This document shows, in pieces, positions 44,499-56,773 of a stretch of 64,000 bases of DNA. Source of the DNA: Auricularia sp. M13 (lineage: Eukaryota; Basidiomycota; Agaricomycetes; Auriculariales; Auriculariaceae). The stretch lies in NCBI GenBank assembly GCA_037042915.1, contig CM073193.1:6138001-6202000 (forward strand), in the 5' to 3' direction. A program made the position numbers and the translations under genes. The notes under the pieces were generated by a model. It was not told where the DNA came from, did no database searches, and saw only the letters and a program-made list of their open reading frames with translations. Every line of letters begins with the position of its first letter. The first letter of the stretch is position 1.

Positions 44499-45575
44499 TT
44501 AGAGCTCCTTTTCAGGCAGCTTTTTGCGCGACTTGTCGCGCACGGTGAACTGGTTGCGGCTCATCCGCGTGCCGAGGATGTCATCCCAGTGGATGAAGAA
44601 CGGTTGGCTGAAGTTGTACTTGATGCCCGCGTGCTTCGGACGAATGTCAGTAACACGGCAGCGCGGCAACAAACACAAGTCGAACCTGATGGTGGATGTC
44701 GTGGTAGTCGGCCGTGTTGGCAAAGAAGAGCTGAAACGGGTCGAGCAGGAGCCGGTACCCGCAGTGGTCGTCGACTGTCTTCATCGTGCTCACGGTGAAG
44801 AAGAACGCGGCCTGGCGCAGGTTCATGCCTGCCGCGAGCTCGGAGAGCACGCCACCGAGCGTGTCGAGGAGGAAGCCCTCCAGTGGATGGTTGTATAGCG
44901 CGCCGTAGGCGTACGGCACATACAACCTGTGGTGCACTGAGTGGAAGTGCCGGTAGAGGAACTTATTTATGTGCATGGCGCGATGCAAGAAATATTGCCA
45001 TGTGTCCATGACAAACCTGAGAATCGTGATAAGAAATGGCACGCTCAGGGATTGAACTTGAGGACTTGCATGCCGACAGCGAGCTGCGCGATGGGAATGG
45101 CCCACCAGTACGCAAACTCGACGATCCGCGGGCCATACTGTCGCAAGACCTGCAGCCCGTTCTCCTGGCCGAGCACGAGCAGCACCGCGCGCGCTACGGG
45201 CCCAGCAATGTTGCGCATAGCGTCCGCATGGCTGGGCTGTATCTCGGGCTTCTCCATGCTGAGCCAGACGTAGCCAGTGACAAACTGGATAAGCTGCTGG
45301 AACAGCACGGCGGTGACGACCTGGGTCCGTGTTGCGCGGTTACGCTTCGCTATCTCCGCGGGCGTGTGTATGCGTGCTGATGGCCAGAGGTCGAGCGTGT
45401 CGATGGCGTGGAAGAATAACGAGTAGGCCCAGTACGCCACTATGGGCGCCAGCATGCTGAGCGTGATGTCGGACATGAACGGCAGCACGGACGCCTTGGG
45501 CGTGTGGTAGAACGGCAACGTGATGGGCCGCGGCACCAGCTCGTCGACGTCGAACGGCAGCGAGCTCGAGTTCAT
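44499..45575 (-). CDS. SUR2: Sphinganine C4-hydroxylase (Sur2-like)
   Basis: ATG at 45575 (MNSSSLPFDVDELVPRP), stop at 44499, three exons. Introns follow VLK (GTTCAATC donor near 45052) and HHQ (near 44690). Hydrophobic helices (SMLAPIVAYWAYSLFFHA, AYWWAIPIAQLAVGM) precede the fatty-acid hydroxylase core. The three histidine boxes are HRAMH, HSVHH and HDIHHQH, which bind the di-iron centre. FVMDTWQYFLHR and NYNF-like sequence (KYNFSQPFFIHWDDILGTRM) are typical of Sur2. The enzyme sits in the ER and converts dihydrosphingosine or dihydroceramide to the phyto form. The C-terminus KKLPEKEL is Lys-rich. Length (about 340 residues) is normal. Confidence 0.92.
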
Positions 45576-45871
45576 CGTCGACTGTCGAAGCCTGGAGCAA
45601 AGGGCGGCCGCGCGGCCGGCGCCGATGCTCCACACAGATTATCCATCCCGGGCTTGTCAGATAATCAGCGAATGACTAAGCACAGCTCCAGGCCCAGCAC
45701 CGTGCCATTCAGCATCGTCGAAGCTTTTGCCAGGGACATCCTGTACTGTAGCTTCCAGCTCTCAGCTTTGGAGCAGTACAACGGAATTCAATGAATCAAA
45801 GTTCGTAGAAATACAAAGCAAGTCAAAAGAATCACCAGATTTTTGTTTTTGACTAATCACCTCCGATGCTC

Positions 45872-46951
45872 TCAGGTGTTGTTCTGCCCAGGAGGCTCCC
45901 TACGAAATCTGGCTAAGGGTATACTAGGTGCTGGCGGCGCCGGCGGTTGAGGCGGCTGGTCAAGCGGGCCAGCCAAATGCTCAGTGCGCGCAGCATTCCT
46001 CTTGTGCGCCTTGCCCTCGATATGCTCGTCATACGCCCGCCAGCTGGGCAGCGAGAGATGCACCTTGCACACAGCGCACCAGCTAGGCAGACTGGGCGGC
46101 CGCTCGACGCACTGTACGGCCAGAGCATGCCTCGCCGACGCCATGTGCGCCTCATACGGCGCACGCTTGACGTACGTGACGCCGCAAGCCGCGCAGATAT
46201 ACACCTCCCTGTCGTCGCGTTTCTTGAGCCTCACAGGCGCGGCGCCCGGCTTGCCCTGCGGCCGCGCATGCGCTAGCGCAATCTGGCCGTTCCGATGCGC
46301 CTTCCACCCGCGCGCCTGGCCGACACGGTCGTTTGCACGGCGCAGACGGCGTTTGCGGCGCGTCTCCGCGCGCACAGGGCGGTCGCCGTCTAACTGCGTG
46401 ACGCGCTTGATGTGCTGCCGCTGCTGCACCGCCTGCTCCGCTTTGCGCGTCTGCAGCCACAGAATGGCCTCGGGGCTGAGCACTTGCCACCGTCCTCGTG
46501 GCCCGCGGCGAGGCCGACGTCGTGCTGGCCTGCGAACTTGGTCCTGCCCCCCGGCTCGCGTGGCGTCTTCTCTGCCTCGCGGCTGCGTACCAGCGAGGCG
46601 TTGGGCGTGCCTGCGGCCCGCAAGATGCTCCTGGAACGCCTGCGGCGTGCGGCACTGCACGCGGCACGTCTTGCAGAATGTTGCACGCGAATTCGAGTTG
46701 GAGTTCGAAGTCGGGGCGTATGGGTATCGATTTCGTGCCTCCGTCCCCGTGGGCTTCGGCCTGGGCTTCGTTACAGTCGGGCGGGGAAGCTGGGCGACGG
46801 CATGGAGATGCTGTGGGGTTGAGACGTGCGCCGCATAGTATCGGCGCGTGGGAAAGACAATGCCGCAGACAGCGCACGCTCGTACGGCGTTCGGCAGCCC
46901 CGTGATGCTGAAGACCACCTTGACGCGGCCGGATGCGAATGCGCGGGGCAT
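45872..46951 (-). CDS. Multi C2H2 (U1/matrin-like) zinc-finger protein
   Basis: Single-exon reading from the ATG at 46951 (MPRAFASGRVKVVF) to the stop at 45872, 359 residues. Four spaced fingers with C-x2-C and H-x3-5-H pairs are visible: CAVCGIVFPTRRYYAAH, FCKTCRVQCRTPQAFQEH (ending AGRRH), ICAACGVTYVKRAPYEAH (ending SARH) and WCAVCKVHLSLPSWRAYDEH (ending GKAH). The spacing and AGRRH/GKAHKRN endings recall U1-C/matrin-type fingers that bind double-stranded RNA. Between fingers 2 and 3 lies a very Arg-rich linker, suggesting nuclear localisation and RNA binding. I know no specific ortholog. The frame extends open upstream, so an earlier start is possible. Confidence 0.75.
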   Translation of the reverse strand: MPRAFASGRVKVVFSITGLPNAVRACAVCGIVFPTRRYYAAHVSTPQHLHAVAQLPRPTVTKPRPKPTGTEARNRYPYAPTSNSNSNSRATFCKTCRVQCRTPQAFQEHLAGRRHAQRLAGTQPRGREDATRAGGQDQVRRPARRRPRRGPRGRWQVLSPEAILWLQTRKAEQAVQQRQHIKRVTQLDGDRPVRAETRRKRRLRRANDRVGQARGWKAHRNGQIALAHARPQGKPGAAPVRLKKRDDREVYICAACGVTYVKRAPYEAHMASARHALAVQCVERPPSLPSWCAVCKVHLSLPSWRAYDEHIEGKAHKRNAARTEHLAGPLDQPPQPPAPPAPSIPLARFRREPPGQNNT

Positions 46952-47512
46952 TGGGTACGTAAATGAGACGCAGCGAGAGCGGGAGGTAGACTGTCTGAGA
47001 AGCGCAGTGCAGCTTGGACCGGAGTGATCACGGCTTATATGACGTGCCTCATACTTCCAAGCGATAACGATGTTACAATTGACGACAGGTGGCGGTGGCA
47101 CGCATTGTACCACTGAACCGTGCGCATCGTTCCTCCCCGCGCCGGTCGTCGCGAAAGTACGAGAACAACACGGCAGCACGTGATCCGGCAAACAAATATC
47201 TGAGTTCATGTCCGCGGTTACTCCGCACTTTCCCATGATATTCGTACGTAAATTGCTTGTTTAACTGTTGGACGGAACCTCCTGATAGCTGTATAGTCAT
47301 AATAGTATCGGTGCCTGGCAGTGTCAAGCTCCCAGAGTCTGAATGGATGGACATATTGACACAAATTCATCGGATAGCGCCGTGGCACTCGACACTGACG
47401 CTGGCAGCTGCGCAGGTCCCTGATCCATGCTTGGTCATTTCGTTGTAGCAACGGTATTTATGTATGAGGGTGCGGTAAGCTGCATTCCCATCCTTCTCCC
47501 CCCCTCTCATCA
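46952..47512. promoter_or_regulatory. Divergent intergenic region, zinc-finger and SSADH genes
   Basis: 561 bases between start codons pointing away from each other. No gene is seen. A C/T-rich run (CCTTCTCCCCCCCTCTC) lies just before the SSADH start and probably marks its core promoter. Confidence 0.4.
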
Positions 47513-49804
47513 ATGGCGGCAGCAGCGGTAAGTGCTCCCGGACACAAACCTGCCTCTCACCCCGGGCCACTGAGATTTTACTTCATCTACAGTTCGGTTT
47601 GAAGGACTCCAGCCTCGTTCACACGCAGGGCTACATCAATGGTAAATGGTTGGACGCAAAGGACGGGACAACGTTCGACGTGACGAGTACGTGCACATGA
47701 CCTCCAATTCGACAGTGTATTCAACTGTTAAAGACCCCGCAACGGATGAGGTGCTCAGCGCGGTGGTCGACATGGGCGTCGCGGAGACCAAGGACGCTAT
47801 CGCCGCGGCAAGCGCTGCGTTCAGGACGTGGTCTCAGACGACGGCGGCCCACAGGCATGACCTCCTCATGAAAGTATGCCCATTATCTTTGGTCGCGCAT
47901 GTGCGAACTCCTCAATACTCCCGCAGCTCTGTAAGCTGATCTTGGAGAACGCTAACGACTTGGCGCGCATCGTCACGCTCGAGAATGGCAAGGTCTTCCC
48001 AGAAGCTAAGGTACGTCTTTACAGGTGCCACGTACCAACACACTGATTTTGCGCATCAAGGGCGAGAGTGTGTACTCTGCGTCATATGTCGAGGTAGGCA
48101 CTGCCACGGAGGTGGCGTTGTGGCCACATTGCTGACGGATGCGTCATCTTAACACGGATATTACTGTAGTGGTTCGCGGAGGAAGCTGTCAGGGCATACG
48201 GAGGTGCGCTGAGCGCCATTCCTATCCTTTGTGCTGTGATTTCTCAGCAACCCCCGCCACAGAGGTCATCCCATCCTCTGTGCCAAACCTTCGCAGCGTC
48301 GTCGTCAAGCAGCCCGTCGGTATGGCCTCCTCTACCTCAATGCGCTCACAGCGGAGCTAATTGCTTCAACATGTCCTGACCAACAGGCGTTTGGTACGTG
48401 ATCCTTTCTTCGCGCAGTCCGCCTCTCCTCCCTGTCAATGCTCACGTGACGTACACGTTCAGTGGCATTGTCACACCCTGGAACTGGCCCTTAGCTATGA
48501 TCACGAGGTATTACTATTGGATTTCATTCATTCAGCGCTATGTTCAAGAATTTTCGTTACAGACAGATCGCGCCAGCGCTTGCAGCAGGTTGTACCGTCG
48601 TGATCAAGCCCGCACCGGAGACACCATTTTCCGCTCTCGCTGTAGCAGATGTGAGTCCCTCGCGCAGTTTGCTCTCTGAAGGCATATATCTAACTCGTGG
48701 GGTCAGCTTGCTACGAGGGTCGACATTCCTGCGGGGGTGATCAACATCGTGACCAGCTCCATTCACACGAAGGAAATCGGCAAGGAGCTATGCGAGAATC
48801 CGACAGTCCGCAAGATTTCATTTACTGGATCCACTGCTGTAGCCAAAACGCTGTATGCGCAGTCTGCATCAACGATGAAGAGGTGCGTGATCGTCTCCGG
48901 GACCCCCGTCTTCTTTTGTCGCGCTGAGAGACCGTACTTGTTTACTTAGGGTTTCTTTCGAGGCCGGTGGACACGCCCCTTTCATCGTCTTCGACGACGC
49001 AGACCTGGAGGCGGCCATGTCTGGTGCGTGTCAGAGTGTGACAAACGTTCAAATGGGAAGCATCTGACGGACAGTGAAGGCCTTGTCATCTGCAAATTCC
49101 GTACCTCCGGGCAGACATGTGTCAGCGCCAACCGCGTCTACGTCCAGTCGGCCGTGTACACCAAGTTTGCGTCCATGTTGGCGCAGGCCGTCAAGACTCA
49201 GAAGGCTGGTAATGGCTTTGATGCTGACGTGTGAGTCCTCGGAAGCACCGTTAGTGACTGCCTGACGCGGGCCGCGTGCAGTGCGCAGGGCCCTCTCATC
49301 CACTCACGGGCCGTCGACAAGGTCGAGGAGCATGTGCATGATGCCATCCACAAAGGCGCGAACGTGCTTGCTGGCGGGAAACGCCTGCAGGGCAACTTCT
49401 TCGAGCCGACTGTACTTGCAGATGTCCCCCGGACGGCGAAACTCTGCAAGGAAGAGACCTTTGGGCCGTTGGTCGCGCTTATCAAGTTCCATACGGAAGA
49501 GGAACTGATACAGCTCGCGAACGATACAGGTCAGTTTCAGATCGCAATATTATGGCTGTAACACTGAAGATGAACTCACTCAGAATACGGACTCGCGGCA
49601 TATCTCTACTCTCGTGATGTGGGCAGAGTTTGGCGCGTTGCTGAGGCCCTCGAGGTCGGGATGGTCGGCGCTAACACCGATGTGCTTGGGCAACCGTCCA
49701 GCCCCTTCGGCGGTGTTAAGCACAGTGGGCTCGGCCGAGAGGGCTCACGTCATGGACTTGACGAGTACCTGAACCTCAAGTACATCGCTTTCGGCGGCCT
49801 TTAA
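47513..49804 (+). CDS. Succinate-semialdehyde dehydrogenase
   Basis: ATG at 47513; first exon MAAAA, stop at 49804. At least 13 exons, several very short, including a seven-base one at 48387-48393. The assembled protein has [88 protein letters not shown] (catalytic Glu) and [15 protein letters not shown] (catalytic Cys). [33 protein letters not shown] and [13 protein letters not shown] follow. These match NAD(P)-dependent SSADH, the last step of the GABA shunt feeding succinate to the TCA cycle. The residue after the catalytic Glu is Ala where Leu is usual. No targeting peptide is evident. Everything reads in frame, so the gene looks functional. Confidence 0.92.
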
Positions 49805-49912
49805 TCTCGCGCGGTTCTGAAATAACGACGTCGGTGCGGCGTCCCTGTAACATTTGATAACAGCAGCAACTATGAACACGTGCCATCCAGCGTATATTGT
49901 ACACACTACGAA

Positions 49913-52004
49913 TCAGGTAGCGTGTTGAGCTTTGAGGAGAAGAGCGCAACGCTCGGCGAGCATGACGGTCGGCGCTTGGAGATGGCAGGCCGGGATCCGT
50001 GGAAAGACGCTGGCATCGCAAACGCGAAGCCCGCGGACACCATGGACGCGCATCTCGTCGTCCACAACGCCATTCGTCGCGTCGGATGACATCCTGCACG
50101 AAGACGAGTAATGATAGGTCGACTGCACGTCGCCCTCAATAAAGGCGTCTATGTCCTCGTCCTCATCGCTCCTGGGCACGTTCAACGGAGGCATCGGATG
50201 CCCCTGGGCCTCCATCTCGCGTGCAAGACGCATGCCAAGGCGAATAGCCGTGCGCATAACCTTTATATCGTTCCTGGCAGTATCTGAGAATGTTGCAAGG
50301 TCGCAGATTGGCCGAACTCGACAGTCAGTAGAGCGGAGTCGGACAGATCCTTCAGACGCGGGCCTGAGTGTGACGCAGAGGAATGAGAACCCGCCCTCCC
50401 CGCGCATGAGACCCTCTTTGAATAAGGGGTCCCTAGCGTTAAACGGGATGGGCATAATCTCGATGTCCGGGACATTGTCGGGATTCGAAGCGTCGAGGTC
50501 GGCTGCCGGTTGCACAGCTATACGCGACTCGTTGTCGAGTGTCTTGGATGACGCGAAGATTGAAAGCTGAGGGTTTGGTGCCAGGAAGAGACCTTTCCCC
50601 TGGGTGAGAAAACGGAAAAATTCACGGATGAGGAGCCATGGCGAGTCCTGCGCGGAGTGCAGAGTATCTTCCTTCGGGAACTTATACATGAGGGCTACTC
50701 CGGCGTGATCTTGCTGAAAATCAATATGCCATGATTAGCAGAAGAGAGCGACTGAACGACCGTAACGAGACGCACCACATGCAATCCGACCGGTAGGTCT
50801 CGAATGACATCGATGCCATGTTCACGGATATGCGCAGCTGGTCCAACACCGCTGTCAAGAACGTGAGGAAGGAAGTCAAACTACATCCTTTCTCGTACCT
50901 CAAAAGAAGAATGTGCGGAGTCCCGATCGCACCCGCACAAAGAATGATTTCGCGTCGCGCAGACACTGTTATTGGTGGGCCGCCCGGCTGCTCGGCCTCG
51001 ATTGTTACCCCAGTGGCGCATGGGATGCCATCCTGCACCGAGAAGTTGACTGCGGTCACAATTGTTTTCGGACAGATAGTGAGGTTTTTGACACGAGCTT
51101 TAGCCAACTATCAATGAGGCAGGTTAACTGGTTGGATAGTTCATGATAGGAGAATCGGGACATACGTCGAGCGGAAGAAAGGCGTCGAAAGACGACTGCC
51201 TAAGTCCATTTTCATCTAAAGCAAATCTCAGTTTCGAAAAGTGTATGGCGTCTGCAAGACTAACCAAGCGTGACCTCTAGACGAGTGCAACAAGCCGACG
51301 GAGCTTTGGGATCGTTAGCCGAGTCCACATATTGTAGTCCGATCTCCGAGCAGGCCTGAGGAATGCTAGAAATCCAAGTCGAATAACAGTACAGCACCGG
51401 TTGAGTGAGGATACGAAGCGTACACGAGGTTGTGCGCAAAGTAATTGTCAGGCTTGAGATTTTTCCAGGGGCCTGGGAATGCAGACCATGAGCGACGAAC
51501 AATATACGATATAACAGATGATATACCAGATGCTCCGCGGTGCTCCAGATGTCCATGGGAAAGCGAATTCTCGGATTTATTGAAAACAGGCTCGACATCG
51601 CTCCAGTTCCATCCGTGAATGCCGAGCCGAGCCCAGGCGTTGTATTCGCCAGGGACAGAGCGATGGTAAACGCTCGCATTGATCTTTGACGTGCCTCCGA
51701 GGACCTTGCCGCTGACCATCTTGTTGGTCATCTGCTTAGCCGCAGCGAGCGGCTCCGAAGTCCATTTGTATGCAGGCGAGGACGGCAGGCGAAAGTCCAT
51801 AGACAGCAGGGGCACGCGAGACATCCAGGATGTGATGACTGGCCCGCGCTCCAGGAGCAGGACTTGGACAGCTGGGTCCTCGCTCAGCCTGGACGCAAGC
51901 GCGCATCCAGCGGTGCCACCACCGACAACGATGAAATCATATTCCGTGGATGCAACGTCGCCAGGAGAAGCGACGGGGTACGAGTTCGAGCTGAATGGCC
52001 ACAT
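49913..52004 (-). CDS. GMC-family flavin oxidoreductase
   Basis: ATG at 52004 (MWPFSSNSYPVASPG), stop at 49913. The ADP-binding fold is EYDFIVVGGGTAGCALASRLSEDP; VLGGTSKINASVYHR is the second GMC signature. ARREIILCAGAIGTPHILLL matches the GMC signature 2 region. STYHYSSSCRM supplies the catalytic His and ACHLQAPTVMLAERCA the C-terminal end. The family oxidises alcohols, sugars or choline-like substrates using FAD, with oxygen or quinone as acceptor. There is no convincing signal peptide, so it is more likely intracellular than a secreted lignin-degrading oxidase. Four or five exons are implied; the one around 51260-51420 is the least certain. The substrate cannot be told from sequence. Confidence 0.88.
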
Positions 52005-52577
52005 AGTTTAGGGAGGTTCGTCGCGAGCTGGAGGTCTCCTGCAGTGCACCGGACACAGCACGAATTTTGCACATGCAAACTCAAAAACGGGTGCAGAATT
52101 CGAATGCACACCTATTATCAGACCGTAGAAGCGCCAGATCCACTCAACTCCGGCGACCGAGCGTGTGTAATTAAGTTGTTAGAACGACTGCGAAGACCTG
52201 CATGCAGGGTTTAGTCGGCGGTGCAAACAGCCGTAGAAAAGCCCGGGTGCTGACCTTAAAGATTTGGTCGCCGTTGAATTCACGGAGGTGCGTGAAACAC
52301 CCAGAAAACCGCGCTACGAGAGACGTGGGTACACTTTTAACGTTCGCAAGAGGCCGTCGGAGAATATTGAACGCAATAGTGACCGCTTTCCATCTCAACC
52401 GAACTGCCCGATTAGAACACACAGGGTCCCTGCATACAGTTCACACATGAGCACAGCTTGCGATATTTTCGTTTCCCACGTCCTCAGGGATATTGAGATA
52501 AGCGGAGTCGCTCCTCGTAAACTACAAGATGGAGGTTACTGACGAGCAAGGGCTACCTCAAAGAGGAGTCCCGGACA
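52005..52577. other. Intergenic region, no supported gene
   Basis: About 570 bases between the GMC start and the 3' end of the F-box-like gene. Open frames are short and lack domains. Confidence 0.4.
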
Positions 52578-53392
52578 TTAAGAGAGCTGCTCAGCATCTG
52601 GCTCCCGGAGCAGAAGCCGCGCATGAGGTATAAGACGCGTCGCCTCGAGCCCGAGTAGGTCGAGATTCTTCAAATAGTACTGTCGAATGTGCAAGGTACG
52701 CAACGAGCTAGTTGATAGGACCGTAGTTATGTTGGCTTCGTCCTTCAAGTGCATGAAGAAGACGTTGCGCACGGTCAGAGTGCGTAACGTGGGAGAGGTC
52801 AGGAAGACAAGCAGGCTGTGCTGCGGCTCCGGCAGCCTATGTACTTGCCTCGACCATGCCAATACACGCTCGATAATTGCGGTAGTTGCTCGACAAATGA
52901 TTCGAAAATGTCTCAGCGGACCCGTAGTTGAGAAGGCATCAGTTGTAGTCACCTATAGATTTCTGGTGAGATCTTTATGGCCACAAATAAGATGGCGCAC
53001 TGGAAATATGGCCACAAGGTTGGGTCGGGAAGTTGAATGGGTATCATCTTGACTACGCGGAAGAGTAGAGGTCGAAGGAGTTGCCGCATCTGACGATTGA
53101 CCATGAATAAATGCGCTAAAGGAGCGGAAGTCGTCCTGGGCAACGGTGCGCCTAGATGTGATACCGAGGCAAGCTTCGAGTCTTTCCAAGCATTGCTCAT
53201 ATGTTCAAATATGAGATGAAGTATTCCATAAGGCAAGTCAACCGAGGCTAAACCACGTGAAGTACGGGAAATCGTGCTGTGAGAGCGACGTCGTAGCAAA
53301 ATAAGAAGAATTCTGCGAAAGCCCCACGGAAACCTGCCGTAGCAAGCATCACGAACGCAACGAGACTGAAGTGAGCCTGCGACAATATACAC
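52578..53392 (-). CDS. F-box-like protein, short or partial
   Basis: Two frames on the minus strand fit one small gene. The first (to about 52950) contains VDLPYGILHLIFEHMSNAW and LFMVNRQMRQLLRPLLFRVV, the typical start of fungal F-box-like proteins. The second contains SPTLRTLTVRNVFFMHLKD and SSLRTLHIRQYYLKNLDLL, leucine-rich repeat-like. The joint between them is unclear: an intron of about 34 bases near 52950-52985 would be needed, or the gene is broken. The start is also uncertain. At about 250 residues it is shorter than the neighbouring 489-residue F-box protein. F-box proteins recruit substrates to SCF ubiquitin ligases. Confidence 0.5.
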
Positions 53393-53623
53393 ATTAGCGG
53401 GTGACTTGCTTTGAGTAAATCTAGAGGCAACTCGTGCATGAGAGCTTGTCTGCTGCAGTGTGCGGCAGCATCAGCCTGCACAGTGAGCTGAGAGGTCGGA
53501 AGTCAGGAGGCAGCGCGCGGAGTTACGGCCATGTCTCTGGCTAACCAGTGACTGCCACCATCCGAACTCGCTGGCCAACCTCTCTACAACCCCCAACGCC
53601 GCTTTCGAATGCCAAGCTAGGCC

Positions 53624-56511
53624 ATGTCACTCATCAGCGACCCAGAGTACGCTATTACGCTCAGTTGACTCCGTTATACTGACATTGACTGCTGCTTTAG
53701 TTACATTATCCACGCATTGCGCCTGAATTACTTGCGCAGCGTCGAAGACCCGTATGGGCCCCGCATACTATCATTGAGCCCCAACTATGCCCAGAACCCC
53801 CACATTGTCGCTGCTGGCCTTGCCGACGTCGAGCGCTGGCCCGAGCTTGCACATCCCACATCGCCGAAGCCGACATCCGATGCATGGCCGCTAGGCGCGC
53901 GCGGTCTCAAGCATACGGCGACCATCATGGGGCCTCATCGCACGGGTCTCATGGGTATGCGAGTTAATGGCTCCCGGCGCCAGTCCCGCTCCTCAACCCA
54001 GATTCGGACGTCGCAATTGGCGGCAGTCACAGCCCATGTGCCTTCTCCGACACGGACAAAGCGCTCAGATAGCGAGCCACTGCCTGCCGCCCGAGCGCAG
54101 GCCGCAGCTCATGTTCCCGCTGATATCGACGAGTCTACACCCGTACCGCCTGAGCCTGGAGTCCAGCGAGCGACCTCGATGAAACGGCGCGCAAATACCT
54201 TTGCCCAGGATACTGCTAACTCCCGCACTGCTCCTCGAGAGGAGACGGAGACTCGAAGGAGGCCACCGCTTAGAGCACACTTCTCGTCACCTGAACGAAG
54301 ACAGGAGACTGCCATCCCGAACGGCGACGAGGATGGCATGTCGTCTGGCGATGAAGACGTTGACCCCGACGATATGGAAGATGATGACCTTGAGGAAATG
54401 CTGGGCGACGACGTTGACGACGAGTTTGACGCGTGAGTCTTGCGTGTCCATTGAAACATGTCACTTACTGACAAGAAACTAGCGTACCGTCAAGTACATC
54501 GGACAATATCTCGCTCATCTCAAGCAACTCACTAGTCGCTGGATCCGTGGCCGATCGTTCTCTTCGTGACGGCGTGCCGCGCGGGCGCTTGAGTCCTGTT
54601 TCCGAATTCCAACATCCACCCCAGCAGCAAGCGTCAAACGGCCTTACGCCTAGACGAGACGTCAGTCACCAGCAGCTCAATGTCCCGCAACACACGCCTC
54701 CTACCGCTCCTCCCAATCTCCTGCAGGCCAATACCGCCACTCCTCGCACACGCTCACCGTCGCCCGCCCCGCCAGCACTACCAAAGCCCGCCGCGGCACC
54801 CTCGCTCACCTTCGAGCGCGTGAAGATCGTCCCTCCTCCCGCACGCTCCGCGCTGACAGCTCTGCTGGCCGCACAGAATGCGACGGACAACCCGTACACC
54901 GAGCTTTACAGCCTCATCGCAGCGCGCTCAGATGCTCAGGGGTTGAAGCTGACTGTGTTCGTGCACTACATGCGCGCGATGCAGAAGCTGGAGGTGAACG
55001 TGCGCAAGGACGCGACGGTCGAGGAGGTCATCGGGCACGCGCTCTGGGTGTACTGGGAAGAGAAGCGCGAGCCCAAACTCGACGAGGGCCTGCCCGACGA
55101 CGAGGAGGCGCGCAAAATTCGCTTCAGCGCCGTCGGGTGGAGCCTACGCATCGCCGAGGACGACGGCGAGCCGGACGAGGATTTCCCCGCGCCCGACCGC
55201 GCCAGGCGCATCGCGACGTTTGGGAAGTACTTTGCGGTCCAGCTCGCGACGCCGCAGCAAGGTGCGTGGTTTTCTTTGCCGCATTCACATCGTTGCATTC
55301 TGAGTCAACTGTCATAGTCAAGCACCACCTCGAGCTCGAAGCCAAGATCCAGCGCAGGCCGTCGCGCATCATGGTCGCGAAGAAACGCGAACCCACACCC
55401 GCCATTGTTACACCGCAGGCGGAATCCTCGCCCGCGGAAGCCAAGCCACCGTCGTCGTCGTCTCTTGCCCTGGCGCCGTCCTCGACTGTGAGCACATCCA
55501 TGCTAAACAATATGGCGGGTTCTGTCGGTGCCAGCAACGAGGAGATCCTGATCAAGGTGCACGTCGCGAACAAGACCGACGACCTGGCGTACGTGACTGT
55601 CAAAGTGTTCGTGACCATTCATGTTTTCTTCATCTGAATGCTGATCCTGACGCTGTGCAGCACGCCCGCGACCTACATGCAGGAAGTGCTCGAGCAGGCA
55701 GCGCGCAAACGGCGGTGGACGGACCTCCACGATGCGGTGTTGCTCACGCACGACATGAAGATCGTTATCCCGCTGGACCGCACCGTCGCGTCTCTCCAGG
55801 GCGACAGGCATATCGTGCTCGCTCGCAGATCGTACTTCAACCAGCTCGGAATCAGCGGGATCAGGCAGTTTGGGCGCTCGTCCGACCCCAACGCGAGCAT
55901 CTTCAAGCGCGCGAGCGAGATTCCGGAGAGCAAGGGCAGCGCGCTGACGGACTTTACCACTGCGTACAAGGTATATTTATGACTTGTCAGTGTTGTGGTC
56001 TTGAGGTACTAACGAGGATCAAAGAAATACACGGTACAGCGTAAGTTGCCCATCCTCAAGCGGCACGAGCGCGTGCTCGCCATTGACGGAGACTACGTAC
56101 ACGTGAGTTTACACAGTGCACCCTGACTATCCGTAGATGCTCATCCGCGCGTCAGATTATGCCGAGCACGACTGGCCGCGCGTTCCTGCTGGACAACATG
56201 AAGACGTCGTCGTACCATGTCAAGAGCATCGTCGGCGTGCAGGTGTCAAAAAACAGCGCGACCGGGTCGTCCTTCCGGCTCGTGGTGCTGCGCGAGTCCG
56301 GACAGAAGCAGTACGACTTCGAAGCAGAGAGTGGCCGACAAGCAGGTACTTGCTCACATGCTCCATATCCTCGTCTTGGATTCATTTTGACGGGATCTCT
56401 TTCGCAGCTGAAATCGTCCAGAGCATCAAACAACTGCAGAAGCGCTACTCGTCGCAAACAGGCGCTGGCGCCGGAAATAGGAGCAAGGCGCGCAGGAGTC
56501 GCGCAGTTTGA
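53624..56511 (+). CDS. TORC2 subunit Sin1/Avo1
   Basis: ATG at 53624 (MSLISDPD, split by an intron starting GTACGC), stop at 56511, about eight exons. The N-terminus YIIHALRLNYLRSVEDPYGPR is conserved in Sin1. A long disordered acidic region follows (GDEDGMSSGDEDVDPDDMED). The CRIM domain is at YTELYSLIAARSDAQGLKLT through VFVHYMRAMQKLEVNVRKDA. A Ras-binding-like region contains YMQEVLEQAARKRRWTDLHD. The C-terminal SIN1-type PH domain includes YTVQRKLPILKRHERVLAID and the closing helix AEIVQSIKQLQKRY. Sin1 is the TORC2 subunit that binds substrate kinases through CRIM and membranes through PH, controlling AGC kinases, actin and stress response. The reading is continuous and looks complete. 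Confidence 0.92.
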
Positions 56512-56773
56512 GTTTCGCTTTGTGTCCTCGAGGATGTTTTTGACGTGCTTTTTGCCTTTGTTGTACGAGTAGGATGCTGTCTTGCTGTCGTTTATACAAG
56601 TGCTATTTTATTGCAGACAGGTTATTGCGACGTGACAGGTTGCTGCGAGTATACATGATGGACGGCGCTCTTCAAGACGTTTTATATGGTAGCAGGGACA
56701 TGGCGGATAGCGAGATGATGTCTAGATTGATGCATAGCAGGGACGACAGACTGAAACTCGGAAAACTGGTAGC

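Noticed and set aside
53393-53623. Possible extra exon upstream of Sin1
   Set aside because: MSLISDPD at 53624 matches the conserved start of the family, and the upstream sequence shows no coding features.
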